A stretch of 64,000 bases of DNA from the NCBI GenBank assembly GCA_963745405.1, contig CAVUWY010000002.1, forward strand, positions 2,542,001-2,606,000, in the 5' to 3' direction. Position numbers and translations under genes: made by a program. The notes beneath the pieces are model-generated. The model saw only the letters and a program-made list of their open reading frames with translations, searched no databases and was not told where the DNA came from. This document shows positions 19,155-27,646 of the stretch, piece after piece. Position 1 is the stretch's first letter, and every line of letters starts with the position of its first letter. This DNA is from C-114 sp963745405. GTDB lineage: Bacteria; Chloroflexota; Limnocylindria; Limnocylindrales; CSP1-4.

Positions 19155-20361
19155 GTGAACGGCTGGCGCCTCCCGGGCTCGCGGAACGGCCGGACGCGAT
19201 CGGCGCTGCTGGCGCTCCTCGCGATCTTCGCCGTCGGCGGCGTCGCCCTCGTCGGCTCGGGCGACGCCGGGAGCGGAGCCGGTGCGATCGCAGGTCGCCG
19301 GGGATGGCCCAGCGTGGGCGACGTCGGGGATCGCCGCGGCCGGGACCGGCACGTCGTCCGATGGGCCCGGGTCGCCATCGGCCCTCGCCCCGGGGGCCGC
19401 CTCCTCGAGCGCGCCCGGTGGGCCGGCCACCGCCGGCAAGCCGACAGCGAAGCCGACCCCGCACCCGGCGGCTCACCCGGCGGCCACGCCCAAGCCGACT
19501 CCGAAGCCCACCCCGAAACCGGTGGCCACCAGGCCCCTCTCGGCCTGCCCGATGTTCCCCTCCTCGAACGTCTGGAACCGCCGCGTCGACAGCCTCCCGG
19601 TCGCCGGCGACTCGGCGGCCATGATCTCCGCCATCGGCCTCGGCGCCCATCTCCATCCCGACTTCGGCTCGTACAGCGGCTACGGCATCCCGTACAACAT
19701 CGTCGGCACGTCCACCCCCCGCAGCACCGTCAAGTTCCAGTACGCGAGCGAGTCCGACAAGGTCGGCTATCCGATCCCGGCCCACCCGAAGATCGAAGGC
19801 GGATCCGACCGCCACCTCCTTATGGTCGACACGAACGCCTGCAAGCTGTACGAGCTGTACGCGGCGGTCAAGACGGCGTCGGGCTGGAAGGCCGGCTCCG
19901 GCGCCGTCTGGAATCTCCGCTCGAACGCGCTCCGACCGAACGGCTGGACGAGCGCCGACGCGGCGGGCCTGCCGATCCTGCCTGGGCTCGTCCGCTACGA
20001 CGAGGTGGCCCGCGGCGCCATCCTCCACGCCCTCCGCTTCACGGCCCCGTCGACCTGCGCCGGTCATATCTACCCGGCCCGTCACGACGCCGGCAGCGGC
20101 TCGTGCTCGGCCGAGCCGCCGATGGGCCTGCGGGTCCGCCTGAAGGCGTCGGTGTCATTGTCCGGCTACGGGACCCAGGCGCGGATCCTCCTCACCGCCC
20201 TCAAGCGCTACGGGATGATCCTGGCCGACAACGGTTCGCCGTGGTACGTCACGGGAGCGCCGGATCCGCACTGGAATGACGACGTGCTGCACGCCATCGG
20301 CGGGCTCGACGGATCCGACTTCGAGGTCGTCGACACGAGCGGCTTCGTCAACGGCGGCTAG
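19155..20361 (+). CDS. Secreted conserved protein of unknown function (+1 frameshift in the linker, about 19230-19300)
   Basis: GTG 19155 opens a frame with a clear signal peptide (RSALLALLAIFAVGGVALVG). The rest of the protein is in the +1 frame, from about 19282 to the TAG at 20359-20361. It has a Thr/Pro/Lys/Ala linker (repeated TPKPTPKP) followed by a globular domain from about 19540. That domain, with LSACPMFPSSNVWNRRVDSLPV, LPILPGLVRYDEV and MILADNGSPWY, matches my recollection of an uncharacterised secreted family common in soil bacteria. No catalytic residues are identified. The shift falls in low-complexity sequence, so its exact site cannot be fixed. Without it the mature domain would lack a signal peptide. 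Confidence 0.65.
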
Positions 20362-20503
20362 CTGCGATGACCGAGCCTGAGCGCGGCAGCCTCCGCCCGA
20401 CGGCCCCTCATCGTCGACCCTGATCGCCGAGCGATCACTGCGTCGCTCCTGAGCCAGTCGACAGCCGGGCCGGCCGCCGAACTGAACGCGAGGCGGTCGA
20501 GCG

Positions 20504-20568
20504 GGCGGTTCCGCCGTCCGATGGAGCGCTAACCGGTCATCCTGTCGGATGACCGACCCGGAACCGCC
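20504..20568 (+). terminator. Two-tier hairpin, probable terminator or structured RNA
   Basis: The outer arms GGCGGTTCC (20504-20512) and GGAACCGCC (20560-20568) are perfectly complementary. Inside, CGGTCATCC (20534-20542) and GGATGACCG (20547-20555) form a second perfect 9-bp hairpin with loop TGTC. No T-run follows. It sits 142 nt after the secreted-protein stop. Confidence 0.5.
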
Positions 20569-20672
20569 GCAGTGAAACCCTGGGCGGACAGCCGAGCGCG
20601 GGAGTGGGCTAGCGAGCCGCTCGCAGCGGCGGTACGTCGAGCGCCGAGGGGCCGACATCGCACCGGAATGCA

Positions 20673-20699
20673 GAACGGCCGGGCGAAGCCCGGCCGTTC
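20673..20699 (-). terminator. Terminator-like hairpin after the S53 peptidase gene
   Basis: GAACGGCCGGGC, loop GAA, GCCCGGCCGTTC: a perfect 12-bp stem 32 nt beyond the peptidase stop at 20732. It has no U-tract on either strand, as is common for very GC-rich genomes. Confidence 0.65.
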
Positions 20700-20731
20700 C
20701 GATGTCAGTCTGAACTGTCAGTCGTACCGGT

Positions 20732-22201
20732 TCAGTGGCCCCCGAAGAGGGCCAGCGCTGGGACGAGGCGGTCGGCCCTCGGTGAGCCGAGGCCGGTCGT
20801 GGCGTCCCAACCACCGTTCGCGTGGAACCCGGAGATGTGGACCGGGTTGCCCGACGTGTCGTATTCGAGCACGCCGTTCTTGCCCTTGGTGACGTCGTGG
20901 AACGGGCTGAAGAAGCCGTTGCCCCCGGGGCCGGCCAACGCGTACAGCGTCGGGTTGATCGTGCCGAGTCGACGGTGGGCCGCCTGGTCGGCGATGGCCG
21001 TCAGGGCCGCCCACTGCGGCGAGCCGGCGCTCGTCCCGCCGACGAGATAGAAGCCACCCACGAGGCCGGTCGGATCCTCGAGCAGCGCCACGACGATCAC
21101 GCCGTGGTTGATCGAGCCCGAGTAGGCGACATCGGGAAGGCCGCGAGTCCCGCGGGGGATCTCACGGACGCTGCTCTGGAAGGCCGGTCGTCGGAATTCC
21201 TGGCTGAACCCGCCGCCGGTCGCGGCGTCGCCTGTCTTGGGCATCCCGAAGATGGGATCTCCGTCGAGCTCGTCCCAGGCGACCTCGTGCCCGTACGTGC
21301 CGGGCGTCGGCAGCGGCGGATCGCAGGTGATGATGTTGCCGGCGCCGTCTTCACAACCATCCGGCGAGGCGAACAACTCGGTGCCGCCGACGGCGGTGAC
21401 GAGCGGGTCGTTGGCCGGGGAGCTGGCGGCCTTGATCCAGCTCGAGCCGTCGCAGCTCGGCTGGGCGGATCCCTCATCGCCCGACGAGGCGAACAGGGTG
21501 ATCCCCTTCTTCTGCGCCTTCACGAACGCCTCGTGCGTCTTGGCGGCGATCTGCGGGTCGACGCACTGCTCGGCCTCGCCGAAGCTCTGTGAGATGACGT
21601 CGCCCACGTTGTGGCCGATCGCGTACTGCGTCGCGGCCAGGATGTCCTCGTCGGAGTCGGACTTGGCGGCGATGAGGACGATGTTGGCGCCCGGGGCGAT
21701 CGAGTGCGCCCACTCGACGTCGAGATCGATCTCGATCCCCCAACCCGTCATGTTCGAGTTCGTGTAGTCGAATGCCGGTGTACCCGGCATGGTGTGGACG
21801 CTGAACGACGGCGGATCGGGCAGGCCCCAGATCTCGTCGAACACGGCGAGATCGGTCTGGACGCTGGGGTTGCCGAAAGCGTCGATGATCGCGATCGTCC
21901 GGCCGCTGCCGTCCCAGCCCTTGGCGTAGAGCTTGTCGACGCCATAGGCGTGCTGGATCTGCTGCGGGCCATAGCACACCGCGCCGACCACGTTGGGGTC
22001 GGGCTGGCAGGTGAACGTCGCGTCCTTGGGCTTGGCCAGCCTGGTGAACACCGAGTCGTAGCGCACCGTGTGGGCCGACGTGGACGCGGCGCGGTGGACG
22101 GTCGGCCGGGATCCGGCTGATGCGCCGCCGGCCAGTGCGCCCGCCACGATCAGCGCCACACCGAGGACGCTGAGGTGGCGGAGGAAATGGACCCTTCTCA
22201 C
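20732..22201 (-). CDS. S53-family serine-carboxyl peptidase (sedolisin-like), lacking a prodomain
   Basis: A 489-residue secreted peptidase starting at GTG 22201 after GAGAGGAG. Residues 1-30 are a signal peptide. The sedolisin catalytic set is present: Glu157 and Asp161 in GIEIDLD, the oxyanion Asp242 in SSGDEGS, and Ser391 in GGTSAGSPQ. A C-terminal calcium-site-like WDATTGLGSPRAD is also visible. Typical sedolisins carry a large N-terminal pro-kumamolisin domain; here only about 45 residues separate the signal from the catalytic core, so activation must differ. Cys residues (CQPD, CYGP, CVDP, CDGS and others) could form disulfides. Likely an extracellular acid-active peptidase. Confidence 0.88.
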   Translation of the reverse strand: MRRVHFLRHLSVLGVALIVAGALAGGASAGSRPTVHRAASTSAHTVRYDSVFTRLAKPKDATFTCQPDPNVVGAVCYGPQQIQHAYGVDKLYAKGWDGSGRTIAIIDAFGNPSVQTDLAVFDEIWGLPDPPSFSVHTMPGTPAFDYTNSNMTGWGIEIDLDVEWAHSIAPGANIVLIAAKSDSDEDILAATQYAIGHNVGDVISQSFGEAEQCVDPQIAAKTHEAFVKAQKKGITLFASSGDEGSAQPSCDGSSWIKAASSPANDPLVTAVGGTELFASPDGCEDGAGNIITCDPPLPTPGTYGHEVAWDELDGDPIFGMPKTGDAATGGGFSQEFRRPAFQSSVREIPRGTRGLPDVAYSGSINHGVIVVALLEDPTGLVGGFYLVGGTSAGSPQWAALTAIADQAAHRRLGTINPTLYALAGPGGNGFFSPFHDVTKGKNGVLEYDTSGNPVHISGFHANGGWDATTGLGSPRADRLVPALALFGGH

Positions 22202-22333
22202 GCGCTCCCACTCCTCTCAGTCGGGCACCGACCATGTCAGAACGCCATCGATGCGGGCCCGGTCATCGCTGGCGGAGCGCTCCCCCCGTGTTCACCGGGC
22301 GCGACCACCTACGGAGGGGTCCAGCCCGGCAGG

Positions 22334-22477
22334 TACGGTGCACGGATGGTGCACCATCGACGAGCGGGAATCCAGTGGTGAGGGCGTTCCGCGGTGCATC
22401 CTCGGCGTCATTTCGGCGGCCCGTCGCGAGAAAGGTGGCGCGCTCACGCACCGGTCGCGGCGCGGCAGTGCACCGTA
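22334..22477. repeat. GTGCAC-containing inverted repeats upstream of the peptidase gene
   Basis: TACGGTGCAC (22334-22343) and its exact complement GTGCACCGTA (22468-22477) bracket a third palindromic copy, TGGTGCACCA (22347-22356). All lie in the 290-nt gap 5' of the peptidase gene, so they could be regulator sites for it. Nothing else was recognised in this gap. Confidence 0.35.
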
Positions 22478-22491
22478 GCGCCGACGCACCC

Positions 22492-23109
22492 TCACGGCCG
22501 CCCGGCGGGCCCCTCGTCGAGGTCGAGCCGCATGAGCCAGCGGGGCCGGCCGGCGCTCCGCCCGGCCGTCTCGACGACCCGTCGGAACCCGGCCCGCTCG
22601 AACGTCGAGGTGAAGCCGACATACGAGAGCGTCGGGTCGAGGCGCTGGCCGGCCGCGTCGATCGGATAGGCCTCGACCGCGGGCACGCCGGCCGCCCGCG
22701 CCGTGGCGACGACTCCGCGGATCAGGGCCTGCGTCACGCCGCGCCGCCGGAAGCCCGGCCGGACGAGGAAGCACAGGACCGACCAGACCGGGAGGTCGTC
22801 GAGGCGGGGGATCGTCCGGGAGCGGACGAGACGGCCCATCTCCGATCGGACGCCGATGCCGACCCAGCCGACCGGGACACCGTCGAGGTAGGCGAGGAGA
22901 CCGGGCGGCGGGCTCTCACCGACCTGCCGCTCGAGGGCGGCCCGGCCGCCGCCGGCGCCGAGCTTGGCGAACTCGCTCGACGACCAGCGGTAGTACTGAC
23001 ACCAGCAGCCCCGATCGCCGCCGCTGCCGCCCATCACGGCGACGACATCGGGCCAGCGCTCGGAGGTCGCCGGGTGAACCTCGACAGGGGCCGCTGCCGG
23101 CTCGCTCAC
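22492..23109 (-). CDS. GNAT-family N-acetyltransferase
   Basis: A 205-residue protein whose GTG start (complement 23107-23109) overlaps the aminotransferase stop as GTGA, so it is the last gene of the polyamine operon. It has an N-terminal GCWCQYYRW motif, seen in a subset of GNAT proteins, and the acetyl-CoA-binding region VLCFLVRPGFRRRGVTQAL with the R-x-x-G-x-G/A pattern (RRRGVT), followed by AVEAYPID. Context suggests acetylation of a polyamine or its breakdown product, but the substrate cannot be read from sequence. Confidence 0.8.
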   Translation of the reverse strand: MSEPAAAPVEVHPATSERWPDVVAVMGGSGGDRGCWCQYYRWSSSEFAKLGAGGGRAALERQVGESPPPGLLAYLDGVPVGWVGIGVRSEMGRLVRSRTIPRLDDLPVWSVLCFLVRPGFRRRGVTQALIRGVVATARAAGVPAVEAYPIDAAGQRLDPTLSYVGFTSTFERAGFRRVVETAGRSAGRPRWLMRLDLDEGPAGRP

Positions 23110-24467
23110 GCCCCGGCGGCGGCGAGGCTCTCGTCGAGGATGCGCAGGGCGAGGTCGACCTCGTCGGCCGTCGTGACGAGGGGCGGGATGATGCGGGCCA
23201 CGTTGGCGTAGGTCCCGGCCGACAGGACGATGAGGCGTCGCGAGAGGGCTTCGGCGAGGACCCGCTTGGCGAGGTCCGGATCGGGGACGCGGCCATCGCC
23301 GGCATCGGGCTTCACGAACTCGAGGGCCAGCATGAGGCCGAGCCCGCGCACGTCGCCGATCGCCCGGTAGCGAGCGCCGAGCGCCCGCAGCCCGGCGAGG
23401 AACTGCGCTCCCCGGGCGGCTGCGTTCTCGACCAGGCCCTCGTCGCGGATCACGTCGAGTGTGGCGTTGGCGGCCGCGCAGGAGACGACGTTGCCACCGT
23501 ACGTGCCGCCGTGGGTGCCGGGTGGCCACTTCTCGAGGAGCGACCGCTTGGCGAGGATCCCCGACAGCGGCAGCCCCGAGGCGATCCCCTTGGCCATCGT
23601 CACGATGTCCGGCTCGACGTTCCAGTGCTCGACGGCGAACATCCGGCCCGTCCGCCCGAACCCGGTCTGGACCTCGTCGGCGATCAGGAGGATGCCGTGC
23701 TGCCGGGTGATCTCCCGGAGGCGGGGCAGGAAGCCCGGCGGCGGGACGATGTAGCCGCCCTCCCCGAGGACCGGCTCGACGATGACCGCCGCCACGTGCT
23801 CCGGATAGATGAGCTGGTGGAAGGTCAGATCGAGCTGCTCCTCCCAATCGCACGTGCAGGCGTCGATCGGATGGGCGCCGCCGGCGGCCCGATAGCAGTA
23901 CGGATAGGCGGTGTGGTAGACGGACCCGGGGAGCGGCTCGAAGTGACCGCGGTAGACGTCCTTTGCCGTCGTGAGGGCCATCGTCTGGGCCGTCCGCCCG
24001 TGGTAGCCGCCGCGGAAGCCAAGGATCACCGGCCGGCCGGTCGCGATGCGGGCGAGCTTGACCGACGCCTCGACGGCCTCCGCGCCGCTGTTCGAGAGGA
24101 ACGCACCCCAGCCCTCGCCGGGCAGGACGTGCTGGAGCCGCTCGTACAGGCGCAGGCCGGCCTCGTGGTAGACGATGTTCTGCTGGCCGTGCAGGAGCTT
24201 CTGGGCCTGGGCGGCCACGGCTGCCGCGACCCGTGGATGTGCGTGGCCCGTGTTGGTGACGCCGATCCCCGAGCTGTAGTCGAGGTAGCGATCGCCATCG
24301 GTCGTGACGAGCCAGGAACCCTCGCCGCGCTCGACGGTGATGTTCGCGATCCGGCTCCAGACCGACGGCACCACGCTCCGGTCGGGGAGGGGAGGCGAGG
24401 TCGCCTCGATCGACTCGGCCGGCGCCTCCGACGGCGGGCTCGACGTGGGTTCGGCGGATCCGATCAC
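23106..24467 (-). CDS. Class III aminotransferase, 4-aminobutyrate/putrescine-type
   Basis: A 453-residue fold-type I PLP enzyme. GTG 24467 follows GAGGGAGG. Visible features: NSGAEAVEASVKLAR (cofactor-phosphate region near residue 125), the GYHGRT motif, IADEVQTGFGRTGRMF with the PLP-contacting Asp, and the Schiff-base Lys in MAKGIASGLPLSG. The overall pattern matches GABA/ornithine/putrescine aminotransferases. It follows potC by 51 nt in the polyamine uptake operon, so the amino donor is probably GABA, putrescine or a relative. The N-terminal 35 residues are a Ser/Pro/Glu-rich extension not typical of the family. Confidence 0.87.
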   Translation of the reverse strand: MIGSAEPTSSPPSEAPAESIEATSPPLPDRSVVPSVWSRIANITVERGEGSWLVTTDGDRYLDYSSGIGVTNTGHAHPRVAAAVAAQAQKLLHGQQNIVYHEAGLRLYERLQHVLPGEGWGAFLSNSGAEAVEASVKLARIATGRPVILGFRGGYHGRTAQTMALTTAKDVYRGHFEPLPGSVYHTAYPYCYRAAGGAHPIDACTCDWEEQLDLTFHQLIYPEHVAAVIVEPVLGEGGYIVPPPGFLPRLREITRQHGILLIADEVQTGFGRTGRMFAVEHWNVEPDIVTMAKGIASGLPLSGILAKRSLLEKWPPGTHGGTYGGNVVSCAAANATLDVIRDEGLVENAAARGAQFLAGLRALGARYRAIGDVRGLGLMLALEFVKPDAGDGRVPDPDLAKRVLAEALSRRLIVLSAGTYANVARIIPPLVTTADEVDLALRILDESLAAAGA

Positions 24468-24518
24468 GATGCCTCCCTCGCTGAGTGGCGGCCTCCCGTT
24501 CGGGCGGGCGGCTCGCGA

Positions 24519-25403
24519 TCAGCGGCTGCGGCGGGCCGAGACGATGGTGGAGATGGCCACGAACCCGACCGCGGTGAGGAACACGATCGAGCCGATCACG
24601 TTGATCTGGACGGGCAGGGCGTTGCGCTGGATCGAGTAGACCCAGATCGGGAACGTGTTGACGGTCGGGCCGGACACGAGATTGGTGATGATGAAGTCGT
24701 CGATCGACAGGCTGAAGGCGAGCAGGCCGGCCGCGACGACGCCGGGCAGGATGAGCGGGAAGGTGACCCGCCAGAACGTCACCCACTCGTTCGCCCCGAG
24801 GTCCATCGCCGCCTCCTCAAGGCGGCGGTCGAAGCCGATGAGGCGGGCCTTCACGGTCACGACGACGAAGCTGATGTTGAACATGATGTGGGCGATGAGG
24901 ATCGTCTGCATCCCGAGCGGGAAGAGCGTCCCGCGCGGGATGACGTCCTTCATCGGCGACTGGCTGGCCGAGGCGACGAACAGGGTCAGCAGACTCGCAC
25001 CAAGGACGATCTCGGGGGTCGCCATCGGCAGGAAGATGAGCCCGTTGATGGCGCCCCGGCCGCGGAACTGGTAGCGCACGAGGGCGAGGCCGATGAGCGT
25101 GCCGAGGGCGGTCGCGAACAGCGTCGAGACGAAGGCGATGAAGAGGCTCGTCCGGATGGCGTCGGAGAGGCCCGGCCAGTCGAGCGGGTGGAGCCAGCCG
25201 TTGATCGTGAAGCCGTTCCAGATGTAGTTGAACTTGCCCTGGTAGTCGTTGAAGCTGAAGATGATCATGACGATGATCGGGACCATCAGGTAGAGCACGA
25301 CGAGGGCCGTGAAGGCCGGCAGGGCCCAGTTGCCGATGGTCCGCCAGATCCGCCGCGGGGCCTTGGTGCGGACCGCCGGCTGTTCGATCGCGACGCTGGT
25401 CAT
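24519..25403 (-). CDS. potC: Spermidine/putrescine ABC transporter permease (PotC type)
   Basis: A 294-residue inner-membrane permease with six hydrophobic segments and the binding-protein-dependent EAA loop (EEAAMDLGANEWVTFWRVTFPLI), where it contacts the ATPase. It starts at ATG 25403, 3 nt after the upstream permease, and forms the second half of the permease pair. Assignment to PotC rather than PotB follows from gene order and from the short N-terminus and periplasmic loop YIWNGFTINGW typical of the subunit. Confidence 0.88.
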   Translation of the reverse strand: MTSVAIEQPAVRTKAPRRIWRTIGNWALPAFTALVVLYLMVPIIVMIIFSFNDYQGKFNYIWNGFTINGWLHPLDWPGLSDAIRTSLFIAFVSTLFATALGTLIGLALVRYQFRGRGAINGLIFLPMATPEIVLGASLLTLFVASASQSPMKDVIPRGTLFPLGMQTILIAHIMFNISFVVVTVKARLIGFDRRLEEAAMDLGANEWVTFWRVTFPLILPGVVAAGLLAFSLSIDDFIITNLVSGPTVNTFPIWVYSIQRNALPVQINVIGSIVFLTAVGFVAISTIVSARRSR

Positions 25404-25406
25404 GCC

Positions 25407-26300
25407 CTACCCCGTCAGCTGCTCGGTGCCGAGGAACTTGGCGTAGACCGCCACTGAGACGAGGATCCCGGCCATGAGGATGAACGACAGTGCCGCCGCG
25501 GTCGGGTAGTCGCCCTGGTTGACGAAGCGGTCCTGGATCACATTCCCGATCATCTTGGTCTGGGTGTTGCCGAGCAGCTCGGCGTTGACCCAGTCGCCGA
25601 TCGCCGGGATGAACGTCAGGATCGTCCCGGCGAAGACGCCCGGCAGTGCCAGCGGGAAGGTCACCCTCCGGAAGGCCTGCCAGTTGGTGGCGAACAGGTC
25701 CTTCGACGCCTCGATGAGCCGTGGGTCGATCTTCTCGAGGGCGACGTAGAGCGGCAGGACCATGAACGGCAGGAAGTTATAGGTGATGCCCGCCACGACG
25801 GCCAGCGGTGTGTACAGGAGGGTCAGGCTCTCGGGGACGATCCCGAAGTCCTTGAGCGGCCCGAGGACCGGGCCCTGGTCGCCGAGGATGATCTTCCAGC
25901 TGATCGTCCGGATGAGGAAGCTCGTAAAGAACGGGGCGATGACCAGGAACAGGAGGAGGTTCTTGTAGCGCCCGCCCCGGAACGCGATCGTGTAGGCGAG
26001 GGGGAAGCCGACGAGGAAGGTCAGGAGCGTCGCCAGCCCGCCGAAGATGAGCGAATTGATGAACTGCTTGCTGAACTTCGTCAGGGCCGTCTGGTACGCG
26101 TCCGCCGAGAAGGTCAGCTTGAACCCGTCAGTGATGCTCCCGGTCGAGATCGACGTGAGGAACATCTGGAACGACGGGATGATGAAGAAGAAGACGAGCC
26201 AAAGGATCCCGGGTGCGAGGAGCAGCCACGGCGTCGCCCGGCCGAGGCGCTGACGCAGCCCCGGTCCCGGTGCCTTGCGGATCTCCGACTGGGTGGCCAC
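25407..26300 (-). CDS. potB: Spermidine/putrescine ABC transporter permease (PotB type)
   Basis: A 297-residue permease with about six transmembrane helices and an EAA-like loop (LIEASKDLFATNWQAFRRVTF). The GTG start at 26300 has GGAGGAG upstream. A large periplasmic segment after the first helix (FQMFLTSISTGSITDGFKLTF) is typical of PotB/PotH. It lies 25 nt after potD and nearly abuts potC, giving a tight transport operon. Confidence 0.88.
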   Translation of the reverse strand: MATQSEIRKAPGPGLRQRLGRATPWLLLAPGILWLVFFFIIPSFQMFLTSISTGSITDGFKLTFSADAYQTALTKFSKQFINSLIFGGLATLLTFLVGFPLAYTIAFRGGRYKNLLLFLVIAPFFTSFLIRTISWKIILGDQGPVLGPLKDFGIVPESLTLLYTPLAVVAGITYNFLPFMVLPLYVALEKIDPRLIEASKDLFATNWQAFRRVTFPLALPGVFAGTILTFIPAIGDWVNAELLGNTQTKMIGNVIQDRFVNQGDYPTAAALSFILMAGILVSVAVYAKFLGTEQLTG

Positions 26301-26325
26301 CCTCGGCGCTCCTCCGCCGCTCCCG

Positions 26326-27606
26326 CTACGTCCCGGCGAGGTCGGAGTAGAGCTCGTTCATCTTTGCTTCCAGCTCGTCGCTGAGGAACTGGAAGTTGTG
26401 CTGCCCGGCCACCACCGCGGGCGGCGGGAAGAGGAGGTCGAACAAGGCAGGGTCAAGGGGAGCGGCCTTGTTCAGTTCCTTGACGACCACGTCGGCGCCC
26501 TTCACCGGCGACACGTAGTAGACGTAGTTGGCGATGTTCCCGGCGATCTGTGGGTCGTACACGAAGTTCATCATCAGCTCGGCCGTGTAGATATTGGTCG
26601 CCCCCTTCGGGATGACCATGTTGTCGGACCAGACCATCGAGCCTTCGGTCGGTGCGACCCAGACATCGTCCGCGCTGCCCGATGAGGCGAGGTCGCCGCT
26701 CCACGTCATCGCCGCCCATGTCGCCTTCGAAGCGAAGTCGGTCAGGTACTCGTTGCCGACGAAGCGGAGCTTGCCGCCCGAGAAGCTCTGGATGTCGTCG
26801 TGGACCGCCTGCAGATCGGCGTCCGTGGTGGTCGCCGGGTCGGCGCTCTTGCCGAGCTTGAGGAGGCCGAGGCCGAAGGTATCGCGCTTCTCGTTGAGGA
26901 ATGTCACCTTGTCGGGCGGCAGGGCCCACAGGTCCGCCAGCGACTTCGGCAGTGCCTTGCCGTTCTTGGTCAGGGTCGTCTTGTCGTAGCCGATCCCGGT
27001 CATCCCCGACTGCCACGTGTAGTGGTAGTCCATGTTCGGATCCCAGGTGTAGCCCTTCAACGCGTCGCGGAGGTTGGCCACGCAGTTCGGCACGTTGGTC
27101 TGGTCGATCTTCTCGGCCCAGCCCTTGGAGATGATCTTGGCCGCCAGCCAGTCCGTGATCGTGATCATGTCCCAGCCGGTCGGCAGGCCGGATACGAGTT
27201 GCTGCTGGATCGTGGCGTAGAAGTCCTCGTTGGCCTCGATCTTCTCCTCGTAGTTCACGTCGACCGAGTACTTCTTCTTGAACGCCTCGAGGGTCGGCGA
27301 CGAGCCCGGGGCGTACTTGCCCTCGGTCCCCGCCTTGCCGACGAGGTCGATGTAGGCGGGCCACTGGGCCCAGTGGAGCGGGCCGGTGACGGTCTTCGGC
27401 GTCGGCGCAACGGTCGGGCCCGCGGTCGCCGGTGGGGGTGTCGGGATCGGGACGGAGACGGGCGCCTGCGTCGCGCCCGGCTCGGTGGTCGCCCCCCCGC
27501 CGCCGGTGCAGGCGGCGACGAACGCCCCGAAGCCGGCCAGGGCCGACCCCTGGAGGAAGCGCCGTCGAGAGATGGGATGTGGGGCGGCGCCGGTCTCGTC
27601 GTTCAC
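26326..27606 (-). CDS. potD: Polyamine-binding lipoprotein (PotD type), Tat-exported
   Basis: A 426-residue extracellular solute-binding protein starting at GTG 27606 after GGAGGAG. The N-terminus has a twin-arginine motif (SRRRFLQG) and a lipobox ending at Cys33 (VAAC), so it is probably a Tat-exported lipoprotein. A Gly/Ala/Pro/Thr linker is followed by a PotD/PotF-like fold (WPAYIDLVGKAG; SGMTGIGYD; MMNFVYDPQIAGNIANYVYYVSP). These features and the operon indicate spermidine/putrescine binding. The ligand specificity cannot be decided here. Confidence 0.88.
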   Translation of the reverse strand: MNDETGAAPHPISRRRFLQGSALAGFGAFVAACTGGGGATTEPGATQAPVSVPIPTPPPATAGPTVAPTPKTVTGPLHWAQWPAYIDLVGKAGTEGKYAPGSSPTLEAFKKKYSVDVNYEEKIEANEDFYATIQQQLVSGLPTGWDMITITDWLAAKIISKGWAEKIDQTNVPNCVANLRDALKGYTWDPNMDYHYTWQSGMTGIGYDKTTLTKNGKALPKSLADLWALPPDKVTFLNEKRDTFGLGLLKLGKSADPATTTDADLQAVHDDIQSFSGGKLRFVGNEYLTDFASKATWAAMTWSGDLASSGSADDVWVAPTEGSMVWSDNMVIPKGATNIYTAELMMNFVYDPQIAGNIANYVYYVSPVKGADVVVKELNKAAPLDPALFDLLFPPPAVVAGQHNFQFLSDELEAKMNELYSDLAGT

Positions 27607-27646
27607 GTGCTCCTCCTGGCCGGGACTCTGGACCCGGCAGCTCGCT

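Larger units (their letters stand above)
20362..20731. other. Intergenic region between convergent genes, with two large hairpins
   Basis: The 370-nt gap holds a two-tier stem (20504-20568) and a 12-bp stem (20673-20699), described separately. Between them (20569-20672) is GC-rich sequence with short self-complementary stretches but no coding potential. No known riboswitch signature was recognised. Confidence 0.6.
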
